Of a stretch of 64,000 nucleotides of DNA, positions 44,982 to 52,740 are shown piece by piece. Numbering within the stretch: the first letter of the stretch is position 1; each line of letters starts with the position of its first letter. A program made the translations under genes and the position numbers. The notes under the pieces were generated by a model, which worked only from the letters and a program-made list of their open reading frames with translations, had not been told where the DNA came from and made no database searches. Origin of the DNA: CACIAM-69d sp001698445 (GTDB taxonomy: Bacteria; Cyanobacteriota; Cyanobacteriia; CACIAM-69d); assembly GCF_043235035.1 (NCBI RefSeq), contig NZ_JAZAQF010000086.1:310001-374000 (forward strand), in the 5' to 3' direction.

Positions 44982-45881
44982 ATGTCCAGTCCGAACAGCC
45001 AGTTCCAGATCCGCTTTTGGGGTGTTCGTGGCAGTATTCCCTGCCCCGGCCCTGAGACGGTTAAATACGGCGGTAACACCCCCTGTGTCGAAATGCGCGT
45101 GGGCGATCGTCGGTTAATTTTTGATGGTGGTACGGGGTTAAGGGTCTTGGGGCAATCCATGCTAGCCGAGATGCCCGTTGAAGCCCACATGTTCTTCACC
45201 CACAGTCATTGGGACCACATTCAAGGCTTCCCGTTCTTCGTGCCTGCTTTTATTAAGGGCAATCGCTTCCACATTTACGGAGCGCCCGCGCCCAATGGGG
45301 CAACGATTAAGCAGCGCATGAATGACCAAATGTTGCATCCCAACTTCCCAGTTCCCCTGCAAGTAATGGGGGCGGATTTGGCCTTTTATGACATGCAGGT
45401 GGGAGACACAATCGCGATCGATGATCTGCATGTGGAAAATGCGTCTCTCAATCACCCTGGCGAAGCGGTGGGCTATCGCATCACCTGGCAAGGGCGGGTT
45501 GTGGCTTACGTCACCGATACGGAACATTTTTCCGATCGCCTGGATGAGAACGTGCTGCACCTGGCCAAGGATGCGGATGTGCTGATTTACGATGCCACCT
45601 ACACCGATGATGAATACCATTCGCCTAAGACCAGCAAGGTGGGCTGGGGCCATTCCACCTGGCAAGAGGCGGTGAAGGTGGCGAAGGCGGCCAATGTTGA
45701 CCAGTTGGTCATTTTCCATCATGATCCTCTGCACACGGATGCCTTCTTGGATGAAATGGGTCGGCAGGCGGCGGCGGCTTTCCCCCATGCGTTGATTGCG
45801 ATGGAAGGGATGACGATTCAACTGACCCCCCGACGACCGGAACAACCGACCATTCGCCCAGAGGTGACGGTGCTCGCCTAG
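44982..45881 (+). CDS. MBL-fold metallohydrolase (intact metal motif)
   Basis: 299 residues, ATG at 44,982. Starts IRFWGVRGSIPCPGPETVKYGGNT, the signature of the PhnP/cAMP-phosphodiesterase-like branch of the metallo-beta-lactamase superfamily. THSHWDHIQG is the intact HxHxDH; later NHPGEAVGYRI and YDATYTDDEY hold metal-binding His and Asp, and FHHDPLHTD the last His. Likely a phosphodiesterase or nuclease-type hydrolase; exact substrate unknown. Plus strand, separated from ribF by 218 bp. Confidence 0.88.
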   Translation: MSSPNSQFQIRFWGVRGSIPCPGPETVKYGGNTPCVEMRVGDRRLIFDGGTGLRVLGQSMLAEMPVEAHMFFTHSHWDHIQGFPFFVPAFIKGNRFHIYGAPAPNGATIKQRMNDQMLHPNFPVPLQVMGADLAFYDMQVGDTIAIDDLHVENASLNHPGEAVGYRITWQGRVVAYVTDTEHFSDRLDENVLHLAKDADVLIYDATYTDDEYHSPKTSKVGWGHSTWQEAVKVAKAANVDQLVIFHHDPLHTDAFLDEMGRQAAAAFPHALIAMEGMTIQLTPRRPEQPTIRPEVTVLA

Positions 45882-46099
45882 ATGACTGACGACCATCCCT
45901 AGATTGCACACCTGAACTAAGCTGAGATTGCCGCGATCGGGTTTTGAGCTAGCCAGTCTTGAACTAGCAAGTCTTGAGCTAGGTGATGCATCGGAGTCAT
46001 GAACCTGGATCTCGGTCTAGGTCATCACTCTAGGTTGTTGATCGATCTAGAGGGCGCAGCTCGCAGGAGTTTGTTGTTCGGGGAGCTTAGAGAGTCCTA

Positions 46100-47065
46100 T
46101 TGGTTTGGATCACGTCTGCACTGGATTCGGTACTGTCGCCGACCACGATCGCACTCGGTAATTTTGATGGTGTGCATCGGGGTCACCAACGGGTGATTGC
46201 GCCCATTTTGAATGGCCCAGCGATCGACCCAAGTGATTCTGCCGCTGAGCCAGGTTCGATGCCGGTGAGTACGGTGGTTTCCTTTTCGCCCCACCCCAAG
46301 GCGTTTTTCAGTGGGCGATCGCACCCTTTGCTGACACCGATGGATGAGAAGGCGCAGGTGCTTGATCGCCTGGGAATTGAGCAATTTGTGATTTTGCCCT
46401 TTGGTCGATCGCTGGCGAATTTGACCCCCGAAGATTTTACGGTGGAGATCCTGATTCGGGGCTTGCAGGCCCGGGCGATCGCCGTGGGGGCCGACTTTCA
46501 TTTTGGCCGAGGTCGATCGGGAACGGCCGATCGCCTGCGGGAAATTGCCGCCGAATTTGGCGTGCCGGTCAAAATCGTGTCGCTGATGTCTGACCAAGAA
46601 GGGCGCATCAGCAGTTCCCGGATTCGGGCCGCTCTTGGGGATGGGGATGTGCATAGGGCCCAAGCGCTCCTGGGGCGGCCCTATGCGATCGCCGGACGGG
46701 TGGAAGCGGGTCAACAACTGGGACGGCAATTGGGCTTCCCGACAGCCAACTTAACCATTCCCCCGGAAAAACTACTGCCCCGATTGGGGGTCTATGCGGT
46801 GCGGGTCACCTTGGCCGATGGTTCCCTGCGGCCGGGAGTCACGAATATTGGTCGGCGGCCCACGGTCGGCGAACAGGCGGCGGTGACCGTGGAAGTGCAT
46901 CTGCTGGATTGGTCAGGAGACTTGTATGGACAATGGGTGACGATCGAGTTAATTGATTTTCTGCGCCCAGAGCAGCGGTTTGCATCTTTGACAGACCTGA
47001 AAACTCAAATTGAGCAGGATCGTCAACAGGCCCGCGATCGCCTCACTGCCGCTACCTTAAGTTAA
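46100..47065 (+). CDS. ribF: bifunctional riboflavin kinase/FAD synthetase
   Basis: 321 residues. Start is TTG at 46,100: a stop sits 12 bp upstream in frame and the family N-terminus (VWITSALD) begins right after. The FAD synthetase domain has ALGNFDGVHRGHQ and SSSRIRAAL. The riboflavin kinase domain has GQQLGRQLGFPTANL, GVTNIGRRPTV and the catalytic Glu in TVEVHLLD. Makes FMN and FAD from riboflavin; cytoplasmic. No FMN riboswitch was recognised upstream. A hairpin terminator follows the stop. Confidence 0.95.
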   Translation: MVWITSALDSVLSPTTIALGNFDGVHRGHQRVIAPILNGPAIDPSDSAAEPGSMPVSTVVSFSPHPKAFFSGRSHPLLTPMDEKAQVLDRLGIEQFVILPFGRSLANLTPEDFTVEILIRGLQARAIAVGADFHFGRGRSGTADRLREIAAEFGVPVKIVSLMSDQEGRISSSRIRAALGDGDVHRAQALLGRPYAIAGRVEAGQQLGRQLGFPTANLTIPPEKLLPRLGVYAVRVTLADGSLRPGVTNIGRRPTVGEQAAVTVEVHLLDWSGDLYGQWVTIELIDFLRPEQRFASLTDLKTQIEQDRQQARDRLTAATLS

Positions 47066-47068
47066 GCT

Positions 47069-47100
47069 GACGGAGGGCTTGGTTTCCTAGCTCCTCCGTC
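47069..47100 (+). terminator. hairpin after ribF
   Basis: GACGGAGG and CCTCCGTC pair around a 16-nt loop, 4 bp after the ribF stop. No strong T run follows, so termination efficiency is uncertain. Confidence 0.5.
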
Positions 47101-47223
47101 GAATTCAGACCGACAGTTTCATGGCTTGCAGATGGCTTGGGGCCATGTCCTTAGGGTTGCACCCTGAGGGCTGAAGTTATGGAGCTGACTTTGCCAAATT
47201 CGGCCAAATTTTAGGATTGAATT

Positions 47224-48162
47224 ATGGGTGAAAGTTCGCCAACGATCGAGTCGCACAAACAGGCACTGAAAGCACTTCAGAACAATCTCCAACGGGCGAT
47301 CGTTGGCAAAGATGGGGCAATCCAGCTTGTGTTGGTGGCGCTGCTGGGGGGTGGCCATGCGCTGCTGGAGGATGTGCCCGGGGTGGGCAAAACGCTGTTG
47401 GCCAAGTCCCTAGCGCGATCGATTGATGGCAAGTTCCAGCGCTTGCAATGCACCCCCGACCTGTTGCCCGCCGACGTGACCGGTACTAATATTTGGAATC
47501 CCCAAAAGGGGCAATTCGAGTTTGTGGCGGGGCCCGCTTTCAGCAATGTGTTGTTGGCCGATGAAATTAACCGGGCCACACCGCGCACCCAAGCGGCGTT
47601 GTTGGAAGTGATGGAAGAGCGACAGGTGACCTTGGATGGGTTGTCGCGGCCCGTGCCGGAGCCGTTTTTTGTGATTGCAACCCAAAACCCGATCGAGTAT
47701 CAAGGGACGTTTCCGCTGCCGGAAGCCCAAATGGATCGCTTTGCCCTGTCCTTTTCCCTAGGCTATCCGTCGGCGGAAGATGAACTGCGGATGTTGCAGC
47801 GACACCAGATGGGGGCGATCGACCAAGATTTGCAACCCTGCATTACGCTGGAGTCGGTGCGAGAACTGCAAAAAGCCTGTCGCCAAGTGCAGATTTCCGC
47901 CGCAGTCCAGGACTATATCCTGCGCCTGGTGCGATCGACCCGCCAAGATGACGAAATCACCCTTGGAGTCAGTCCCCGGGGCGCGGTTGCCATGCAACGT
48001 TCCGCCCAAGCCCTCGCCTTCTTGCAAAATCGGGATTATATTTTGCCCGATGACGTGAAACAATTGGCGCTCTCGGTTTTGGCGCACCGTCTGATTCCCG
48101 CTGGGGGCAAAAACGCCCGCACCGTGGTCGATCGGCTCCTGCAAACGATTTCCGTAGACTAG
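47224..48162 (+). CDS. MoxR-family AAA+ ATPase
   Basis: 312 residues, ATG at 47,224. Walker A EDVPGVGKTLLAKSLA near residue 43-58, Walker B FSNVLLADEINRATP, sensor 1 FFVIATQNPIEYQGTFPL, and a C-terminal helical lid with GVSPRGAVAMQR. MoxR proteins act as chaperones for metal insertion or VWA-protein assembly; the usual DUF58/VWA partners are not present next to it here. Next gene, 47 bp later, is a diheme cytochrome. Confidence 0.93.
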   Translation: MGESSPTIESHKQALKALQNNLQRAIVGKDGAIQLVLVALLGGGHALLEDVPGVGKTLLAKSLARSIDGKFQRLQCTPDLLPADVTGTNIWNPQKGQFEFVAGPAFSNVLLADEINRATPRTQAALLEVMEERQVTLDGLSRPVPEPFFVIATQNPIEYQGTFPLPEAQMDRFALSFSLGYPSAEDELRMLQRHQMGAIDQDLQPCITLESVRELQKACRQVQISAAVQDYILRLVRSTRQDDEITLGVSPRGAVAMQRSAQALAFLQNRDYILPDDVKQLALSVLAHRLIPAGGKNARTVVDRLLQTISVD

Positions 48163-48209
48163 CTCCCACCCATTCCTTTCCTCCAAATCCTTCACGGCAA
48201 CCATCGGGC

Positions 48210-48800
48210 ATGGCAGACAGCAAATTTGGGCATCTCATCCGATCGCGGCGTGCATCCTGGGGGATTGCGCTCCTGCTGGCACTGCTGGCTATGCTGTTTG
48301 GGGTCGGGCTGGCCCGGGCGATCGCGCCGAGTTCGCTCCCGATCGCGGATTCTGGCCAATCGGTCATCGCCCAAGCCGAGCGATCGGTGCTCATCGACCC
48401 CAACGGCGACATCGATCGCGTTGCGCCCTCTTTCACGCTGGGGCGAGAACTGTACCTGGAAAATTGTGCCTCCTGCCATATCGGTGTGCCCCCAGGATTG
48501 ATGCCCAGTCAGGTTTGGCGAAATCTGATTCGCGATCGCGACCACTACGGAACCACGATTGAACCACCCCGAGATCCCAGCCTCCAAATCATTTGGAACT
48601 ATTTGAAAGAATATTCACGCCCCGCCGAAAACAACGAACAAATTAACTACCGCGTTGGCAGAACCACCACTTTCAAGGCTTTGCACCCCCGCGTTCAGCT
48701 ACAAGACCCCGTTCAACTCAGCACCTGCATTCGTTGTCATCCCCGTGCTGATTTCTTTAATTTCCGTGCCCTTTCTCCCGATTGGGACAATGCACTTTAA
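48210..48800 (+). CDS. diheme cytochrome c
   Basis: 196 residues, ATG at 48,210. Signal or anchor helix at about residues 17-36 then a periplasmic/lumenal domain with two c-type heme sites: CASCH (Cys86-His90) and CIRCH (Cys173-His177). Similar cyanobacterial DHC proteins are small electron carriers of unclear partner. Complete; directly followed, on the plus strand, by a fragment of an MNT gene. Confidence 0.88.
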   Translation: MADSKFGHLIRSRRASWGIALLLALLAMLFGVGLARAIAPSSLPIADSGQSVIAQAERSVLIDPNGDIDRVAPSFTLGRELYLENCASCHIGVPPGLMPSQVWRNLIRDRDHYGTTIEPPRDPSLQIIWNYLKEYSRPAENNEQINYRVGRTTTFKALHPRVQLQDPVQLSTCIRCHPRADFFNFRALSPDWDNAL

Positions 48801-48895
48801 TTGATCAGTGGAATTCCGTCGGCTTGGATATTTTGTAGGAGTGGATGGTGTTCCCAATCTAGCTGATGCTCTAGCCAGAAAATGGGGCAGATGAC
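48801..48895 (-). pseudogene. 3' fragment of an MNT nucleotidyltransferase gene
   Basis: 95 bp that match 50,028-50,122 with only about four differences, same orientation. It encodes the last part (LVICPIFWLEH and HPLLQNI) of the intact gene at 50,000-50,431 but nothing before it. Similarity stops abruptly at 48,895. Confidence 0.85.
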
Positions 48896-48928
48896 CAAGT
48901 AAGGAATTGATAACTTTGGCATTTTGAC

Positions 48929-49570
48929 TCAAGATTTTGCCTGGAATTGATCGATTAGCCAGCGGGTGATTTGTCCGTCATCTTCGCGATCGAGCCGTTG
49001 TAGCGCTTCGGTAATGATCGACAATTCTAAACCGGGCAACACTTGCGAGACTTGAATTTCTCGGCTGCCCCGATCGGCGATCGCAAATCCAATGATCGAT
49101 CGCGCTTCAACGTTCACCACCCAATATTCCGCCACGCCAAGCCGCTCATATAGCAGTCGTTTCATACCCACATCATCGGCAAAACTACTTGCGCCAACTT
49201 CGACTACGAGGGAGGGTGGATCAAAGCGATCGAGGTCGATCGGTGCATTGCCGGTTGGCAGGTCTTTGAGGTCGCGATCAATATAAAACGCTAGGTGTGG
49301 TTGTGCTTGCTGGTGTTGCCACCGTTGAATAATGGGATTCACGTAGCCCGCCAGCTTCATTGGTGCAAGGGCTGCGTACAAGCCGACCAAGCTGGGAATC
49401 ATGGCATGGCTACGAGCTTGATCTGCACCCGATCGAGTGGGTTCTAGGCGCATCCAGCCGTTGTAGTAGTAGCCTCGCGAATTCTGACAACTATCGGGGT
49501 TGGTTTGTTGGGCGATCGCGATGAATTCTGCCCAGGTTCCACGCTGCCAGTTATCCAGTTGGGTAGTCAC
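48929..49570 (-). CDS. Uma2-family protein (predicted PD-(D/E)XK nuclease, DUF820)
   Basis: 213 residues from GTG at 49,570 (the upstream part of the frame is unlike protein). SLVVEVGASSFADDVGMKR and YERLGVAEYWVVNVEAR form the Uma2 restriction-endonuclease-like core, with acidic and Lys residues in place. These genes are very abundant in cyanobacteria; function unknown, possibly mobile-element or defence related. Lies between two MNT sequences on an accessory island. Confidence 0.85.
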   Translation of the reverse strand: MTTQLDNWQRGTWAEFIAIAQQTNPDSCQNSRGYYYNGWMRLEPTRSGADQARSHAMIPSLVGLYAALAPMKLAGYVNPIIQRWQHQQAQPHLAFYIDRDLKDLPTGNAPIDLDRFDPPSLVVEVGASSFADDVGMKRLLYERLGVAEYWVVNVEARSIIGFAIADRGSREIQVSQVLPGLELSIITEALQRLDREDDGQITRWLIDQFQAKS

Positions 49571-49678
49571 GCTAACTATTGACGATCTTAATGAGTGAAA
49601 TTCTGTACAGTGATCTCGCTTCTCTTTGGTATAACAGAACAGTCTAGGTTCAGTTCCAGCAATGATGGTGCACTGAAG

Positions 49679-49972
49679 ATGCTGAGTCGGCAAACAGTTA
49701 TCGAAACATTATTGAACCATCAGCAGCAAATTCAGGCATTTGCAGTGAAAACGCTATTTCTATTTGGCTCAGTGGCCCGGGATGAAGCTCAGGCTGATAG
49801 TGATGTGGATTTACTGGTGGAGTTCGAGAAACCCGTGGGATTATTTACGTTTATTGAGCTGAAGGACTATCTGGAGGAAATTTTAAATTGTTCGGTTGAC
49901 TTAGGGACACCACAATCGCTGCGCCCCTACTTGAAAGATGTTGTGCTACGGGAGGCGGTGCGTGCCTTCTAG
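49679..49972 (+). CDS. MNT-domain nucleotidyltransferase (antitoxin-like)
   Basis: 97 residues, ATG at 49,679. Minimal nucleotidyltransferase: LFLFGSVARDEAQADSDVDLLVEF has the GSxxR and the DxD metal pair. Later DLGTPQSLRPYLKDVVLREA is the usual MNT C-terminus. In MntA/HepT pairs such a protein AMPylates and silences a HEPN toxin; here no adjacent HEPN gene is seen, so it is an orphan. Plus strand, divergent from the Uma2 gene. Confidence 0.85.
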   Translation: MLSRQTVIETLLNHQQQIQAFAVKTLFLFGSVARDEAQADSDVDLLVEFEKPVGLFTFIELKDYLEEILNCSVDLGTPQSLRPYLKDVVLREAVRAF

Positions 49973-49999
49973 CAGTTTTACAGAATGGGTACAAGGCTC

Positions 50000-50431
50000 C
50001 TAATTAATTATCTCGTTCGAGTTCAGATTGATTAGTGAAATTCCGTCGGCTTTGATATTTTGTAGGAGTGGGTGGTGTTCCCAATCTAGCTGATGCTCTA
50101 GCCAGAAAATGGGGCAGATGACTAATTCATAGTCTAGATAAAGATCGGTGATGAACTGGGTTCGTTCTTGTTCTTGCAAGCGATCGATTTTGGCTTTCTG
50201 GTCGTGCAGAACAATCAGCAAATCGAGATCGGAGTCTGGTTTGGCATCGCCTCGGGCTTGGGAGCCAAAGAGAATGAGGTGGGCTAGGCGATCGCCGTAG
50301 ATGTTGACCAGGTTGTCGCGCAGGGCGATCGCGATTTGACCCAGGTGAGGATGGCGTGATTGCCCAGCCAGCGATCGCATCAGTACCGCGTCTTGATCGG
50401 TTGAGTTTTGGGCGATCGAGGAGGCTGGCAT
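50000..50431 (-). CDS. MNT-domain nucleotidyltransferase
   Basis: 143 residues from ATG at 50,431 (MPASSIAQN); the frame is open further upstream. LILFGSQARGDAKPDSDLDLLIVL carries GSxxR and DxD. The 3' end is duplicated as a 95-bp fragment at 48,801 and the start region is mirrored by a decayed copy at 51,301-51,360. Orphan: no HEPN partner next to it. Same strand as XisI/XisH, 60 bp downstream of XisI. Confidence 0.87.
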   Translation of the reverse strand: MPASSIAQNSTDQDAVLMRSLAGQSRHPHLGQIAIALRDNLVNIYGDRLAHLILFGSQARGDAKPDSDLDLLIVLHDQKAKIDRLQEQERTQFITDLYLDYELVICPIFWLEHQLDWEHHPLLQNIKADGISLINLNSNEIIN

Positions 50432-50490
50432 GGTCAACGCTCCAGATTGGGTGGTTCGGACAGTGCTGAGTGATGGTTCCGACAAGCAGT

Positions 50491-50829
50491 TTAGGAAACA
50501 GCAAATTCAGTGATTTGACGGCGATCGCTGGGTTTAAATCCCAGGACAATGCGATTTTTGGGAATTCCTAAGGCGACTAGTTCATCGGCGATTCCTTCTT
50601 CTGTTCCATCCTGTTGAATCCAAAGCTTCTGATCGATGATGTCAATGTGTAGGAGCGTGCCATAGATGCGTCGCCCATTGTGCCAGCCGACTTCGACCAG
50701 CAGATAATGGTGATTGTGGGTGTCGATGATCGTTTCTAGCTGAATATCGTCACTGGTTCCTAAGAATTCAATGTAGCCATTGAAGATTTTCTGAATGATT
50801 GATTGGTCGGTGTCTAAGTTGAAATCCAT
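50491..50829 (-). CDS. xisI: XisI-family protein
   Basis: 112 residues, ATG at 50,829. Full XisI family pattern: YLLVEVGWHNGRRIYGTLLHIDIIDQKLWIQQDGTEEGIADELV and the end GFKPSDRRQITEF are typical. XisI was first linked to fdxN element excision with XisH in heterocystous cyanobacteria, but many copies occur outside that setting. Overlaps XisH by 16 bp, so the two are translationally coupled. Confidence 0.92.
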   Translation of the reverse strand: MDFNLDTDQSIIQKIFNGYIEFLGTSDDIQLETIIDTHNHHYLLVEVGWHNGRRIYGTLLHIDIIDQKLWIQQDGTEEGIADELVALGIPKNRIVLGFKPSDRRQITEFAVS

Positions 50830-51233
50830 TGCTTAATCACCTCCTGATTAGGGTCGAATGTCAGCAAGCGAATTAACTTATCTTCCAGCAGTATTTGACC
50901 AGCTTCTTCTTCAAAAACAGTTTTATAGACTGAATGAGTGACAGCTAAGTAAAGGGTTCTTTCGGGAGCGTAGCGCAAGAGGAGTCGTTCATAAAGAATA
51001 AATTGACCGAGGGCATCTTCTAAATCTTTGATGTCAGAGGCGCGGGTGAAGCTTTTGATTTCAACGGCGATTTTTTCTGTGCCCCGATCGGCTGCAATTA
51101 AGCGCTCGGCACCAAGATCAACGAAAAGGTTTTTGCGTGTTAATCGAATCCGAAAGGGATCATGGGTGATTGTCCAGCCTGCTTTGACTAGAGAATTTTT
51201 GACGCAATTATGGAAAATATCTTTGGCGGGCAT
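50814..51233 (-). CDS. xisH: XisH-family protein (PD-(D/E)XK type)
   Basis: 139 residues, ATG at 51,233. PAKDIFHNCVKNSLVKAGWTI, then AADRGTEKIAVEIKSF, the D-ExK nuclease-like signature, and QFILYERLLLRYAPERTLYLAV. Paired with XisI. No recombinase or excision site is seen nearby, so it is probably a solitary XisHI module. The island also carries Uma2, another PD-(D/E)XK protein. Confidence 0.92.
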   Translation of the reverse strand: MPAKDIFHNCVKNSLVKAGWTITHDPFRIRLTRKNLFVDLGAERLIAADRGTEKIAVEIKSFTRASDIKDLEDALGQFILYERLLLRYAPERTLYLAVTHSVYKTVFEEEAGQILLEDKLIRLLTFDPNQEVIKQWIST

Positions 51234-51300
51234 GATCGATTTCTTGCTGTGCTGGCTGTAATCGTCATTTTTCCTGACGACTAATCTACTTAGTATTTTA

Positions 51301-51360
51301 ATCGGTGAGCTTCTGGGCGATCGGGGAGGTTGGTATGGTCAACGCTCAAAATTGGGGTGA
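51301..51360 (-). pseudogene. decayed 5' fragment of an MNT gene
   Basis: 60 bp strongly similar, with two small indels, to the start region of the intact MNT gene at 50,396-50,455. Read in frame on the minus strand, the start is ATA instead of ATG, then PTSPIAQKLTD and a stop, against MPASSIAQNSTDQ in the intact gene. Its left part also forms the last codons and stop of the next MNT gene. Confidence 0.75.
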
Positions 51361-51684
51361 ACGGTAAATCACTCGTGCAGTGTTGAGGATGTTTTGGCGG
51401 CGTAACCAGTTGTCACTGCGCTCGATCGCGGCTTTTACCAACAAGTCAACGGGACGGCCGAATAGGGCCTCTAGTTCATCACGGATTTGCAGGGTTTCGG
51501 TGAGTCCCCGTTGAGCGGTGGGCGCAAAGCTGACTAAAACATCGATGTCGCTGTCGGAACGAAAGTCGTCGCGTAACACTGAGCCAAACAGGGCAAATTC
51601 GGTGATCTGCCAGCGATCGCACAGTTCAGCAATACGCTCGATCGGAATTACAATATGGTTTGTCAAATTTGTTTGGCGGGCCAT
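51346..51684 (-). CDS. MNT-domain nucleotidyltransferase (MntA-like)
   Basis: 112 residues from ATG at 51,684. ALFGSVLRDDFRSDSDIDVLVSF holds the GSxxR and DxD residues, then IRDELEALFGRPVDLLVKAAIE and NWLRRQNILNTARVIY, the same ending as the MntA partner of HepT at 55,951. No HepT follows; instead its last codons merge into the decayed MNT fragment. So an ancestral HepT partner may have been replaced. Confidence 0.88.
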   Translation of the reverse strand: MARQTNLTNHIVIPIERIAELCDRWQITEFALFGSVLRDDFRSDSDIDVLVSFAPTAQRGLTETLQIRDELEALFGRPVDLLVKAAIERSDNWLRRQNILNTARVIYRSPQF

Positions 51685-51880
51685 ACACACTACCACTCAT
51701 TTGCTAGTAACGATTATGAATTTTACAGACAGACCATTGATGAATTAAACTAACCCTTAAAAAGACCAACTTTAGCTACCAATATTTTCTAATTCAGACC
51801 AATATTTAAACCCTAAAGTTATTGGAGATTTCTTGATTTTTTGTATCCGTTTAATCTTGAAAAATCCTAATATCTCATTA

Positions 51881-52525
51881 TTAAAGCTCCCACTTATTAA
51901 TAAAGCCACCCAGAATCTCAATGCTTCCATCTTCTGGAATGCGATTCCACTCATAGATATTGAGATCTTTAGCATGATTGAAAGCTGGAGGAATAGCAGA
52001 CATGAGATCTCTAAACATATCAAGATCCAAACGATCCCAAAGCATCATTGCTAAGTGCCATCCTGTTTTGCCTTCAATTTCCTTACCTTTATATGAAAAA
52101 TCGCGATGAGCTGCAATTCTATTGCGAATATTAATCAAGTCGTTTTCAACTTGCTTTTTTGCCCTGGAATATTCTTTCCATAATTTTTTTGCCACCACTA
52201 GATCTTCAGTTGTAATACCTCTCCAATAAGATTTCACATCAATATCATGCACTTCAGCAGACATCACTGCCACTTGGATTGTATCCATAACTTCAGTTAA
52301 AGATCGTAGCTCGATACAGATATACTTTAATAGTAGCTTGCGATTGTATTCATCCTTGCTTTGATTGCGAATTTCAAGAAGCCTGAGAATATCATCCCAA
52401 ATATGTCCACCAGCAATTAATGCTGATGTTTTCTCATCTCCTGGAAACCAGGCTGATGGATCGCGTTGCCAAACTGGATGAAAAACTGAATCTTCAGGAA
52501 TTAGGCTATTGGAATTACTTTCCAT
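51881..52525 (-). CDS. protein with HEPN-like RNxxxxH motif, unknown
   Basis: 214 residues, ATG at 52,525. Clearly lower GC than the neighbouring housekeeping genes, all-helical by eye, no signal. NDLINIRNRIAAHRDF contains R-N-x4-H, the RNase motif of HEPN domains, on a long helix, with LRSLTEVMDTIQVAV earlier as a possible partner helix. No named family recognised. It lies about 200 bp upstream of the MNT gene on the same strand, so an MNT/HEPN-like relation is possible but not shown. Confidence 0.6.
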   Translation of the reverse strand: MESNSNSLIPEDSVFHPVWQRDPSAWFPGDEKTSALIAGGHIWDDILRLLEIRNQSKDEYNRKLLLKYICIELRSLTEVMDTIQVAVMSAEVHDIDVKSYWRGITTEDLVVAKKLWKEYSRAKKQVENDLINIRNRIAAHRDFSYKGKEIEGKTGWHLAMMLWDRLDLDMFRDLMSAIPPAFNHAKDLNIYEWNRIPEDGSIEILGGFINKWEL

Positions 52526-52674
52526 GAGCTTAAGAATTACTATGTTGAAGCTTTAGTTTACTGAAGTGAACAAGCTACTAGGTTAGTACTTTGACCTCAT
52601 GCTAAAAAATTGGCGTAAAGACCTGAAAAAGAAGTTTAGGGCAAGCTTCGATCATCACAGTGAAAAAACAGTAA

Positions 52675-52716
52675 GGGTGCATGGCTAGTCTAAATCTAAT
52701 GTACAGCCGCGCACCC
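52675..52716 (-). terminator. candidate terminator of PRODH-ALDH gene
   Basis: On the minus strand: GGGTGC, about 30-nt loop, GCACCC, followed by TTACTGTTTTTTC. It lies about 25 bp after the PRODH-ALDH stop. The stem is short (6-7 bp) with a long loop, so confidence is modest. Confidence 0.4.
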
Positions 52717-52740
52717 TCCTGTGGCTCTTACCGATCGCCC

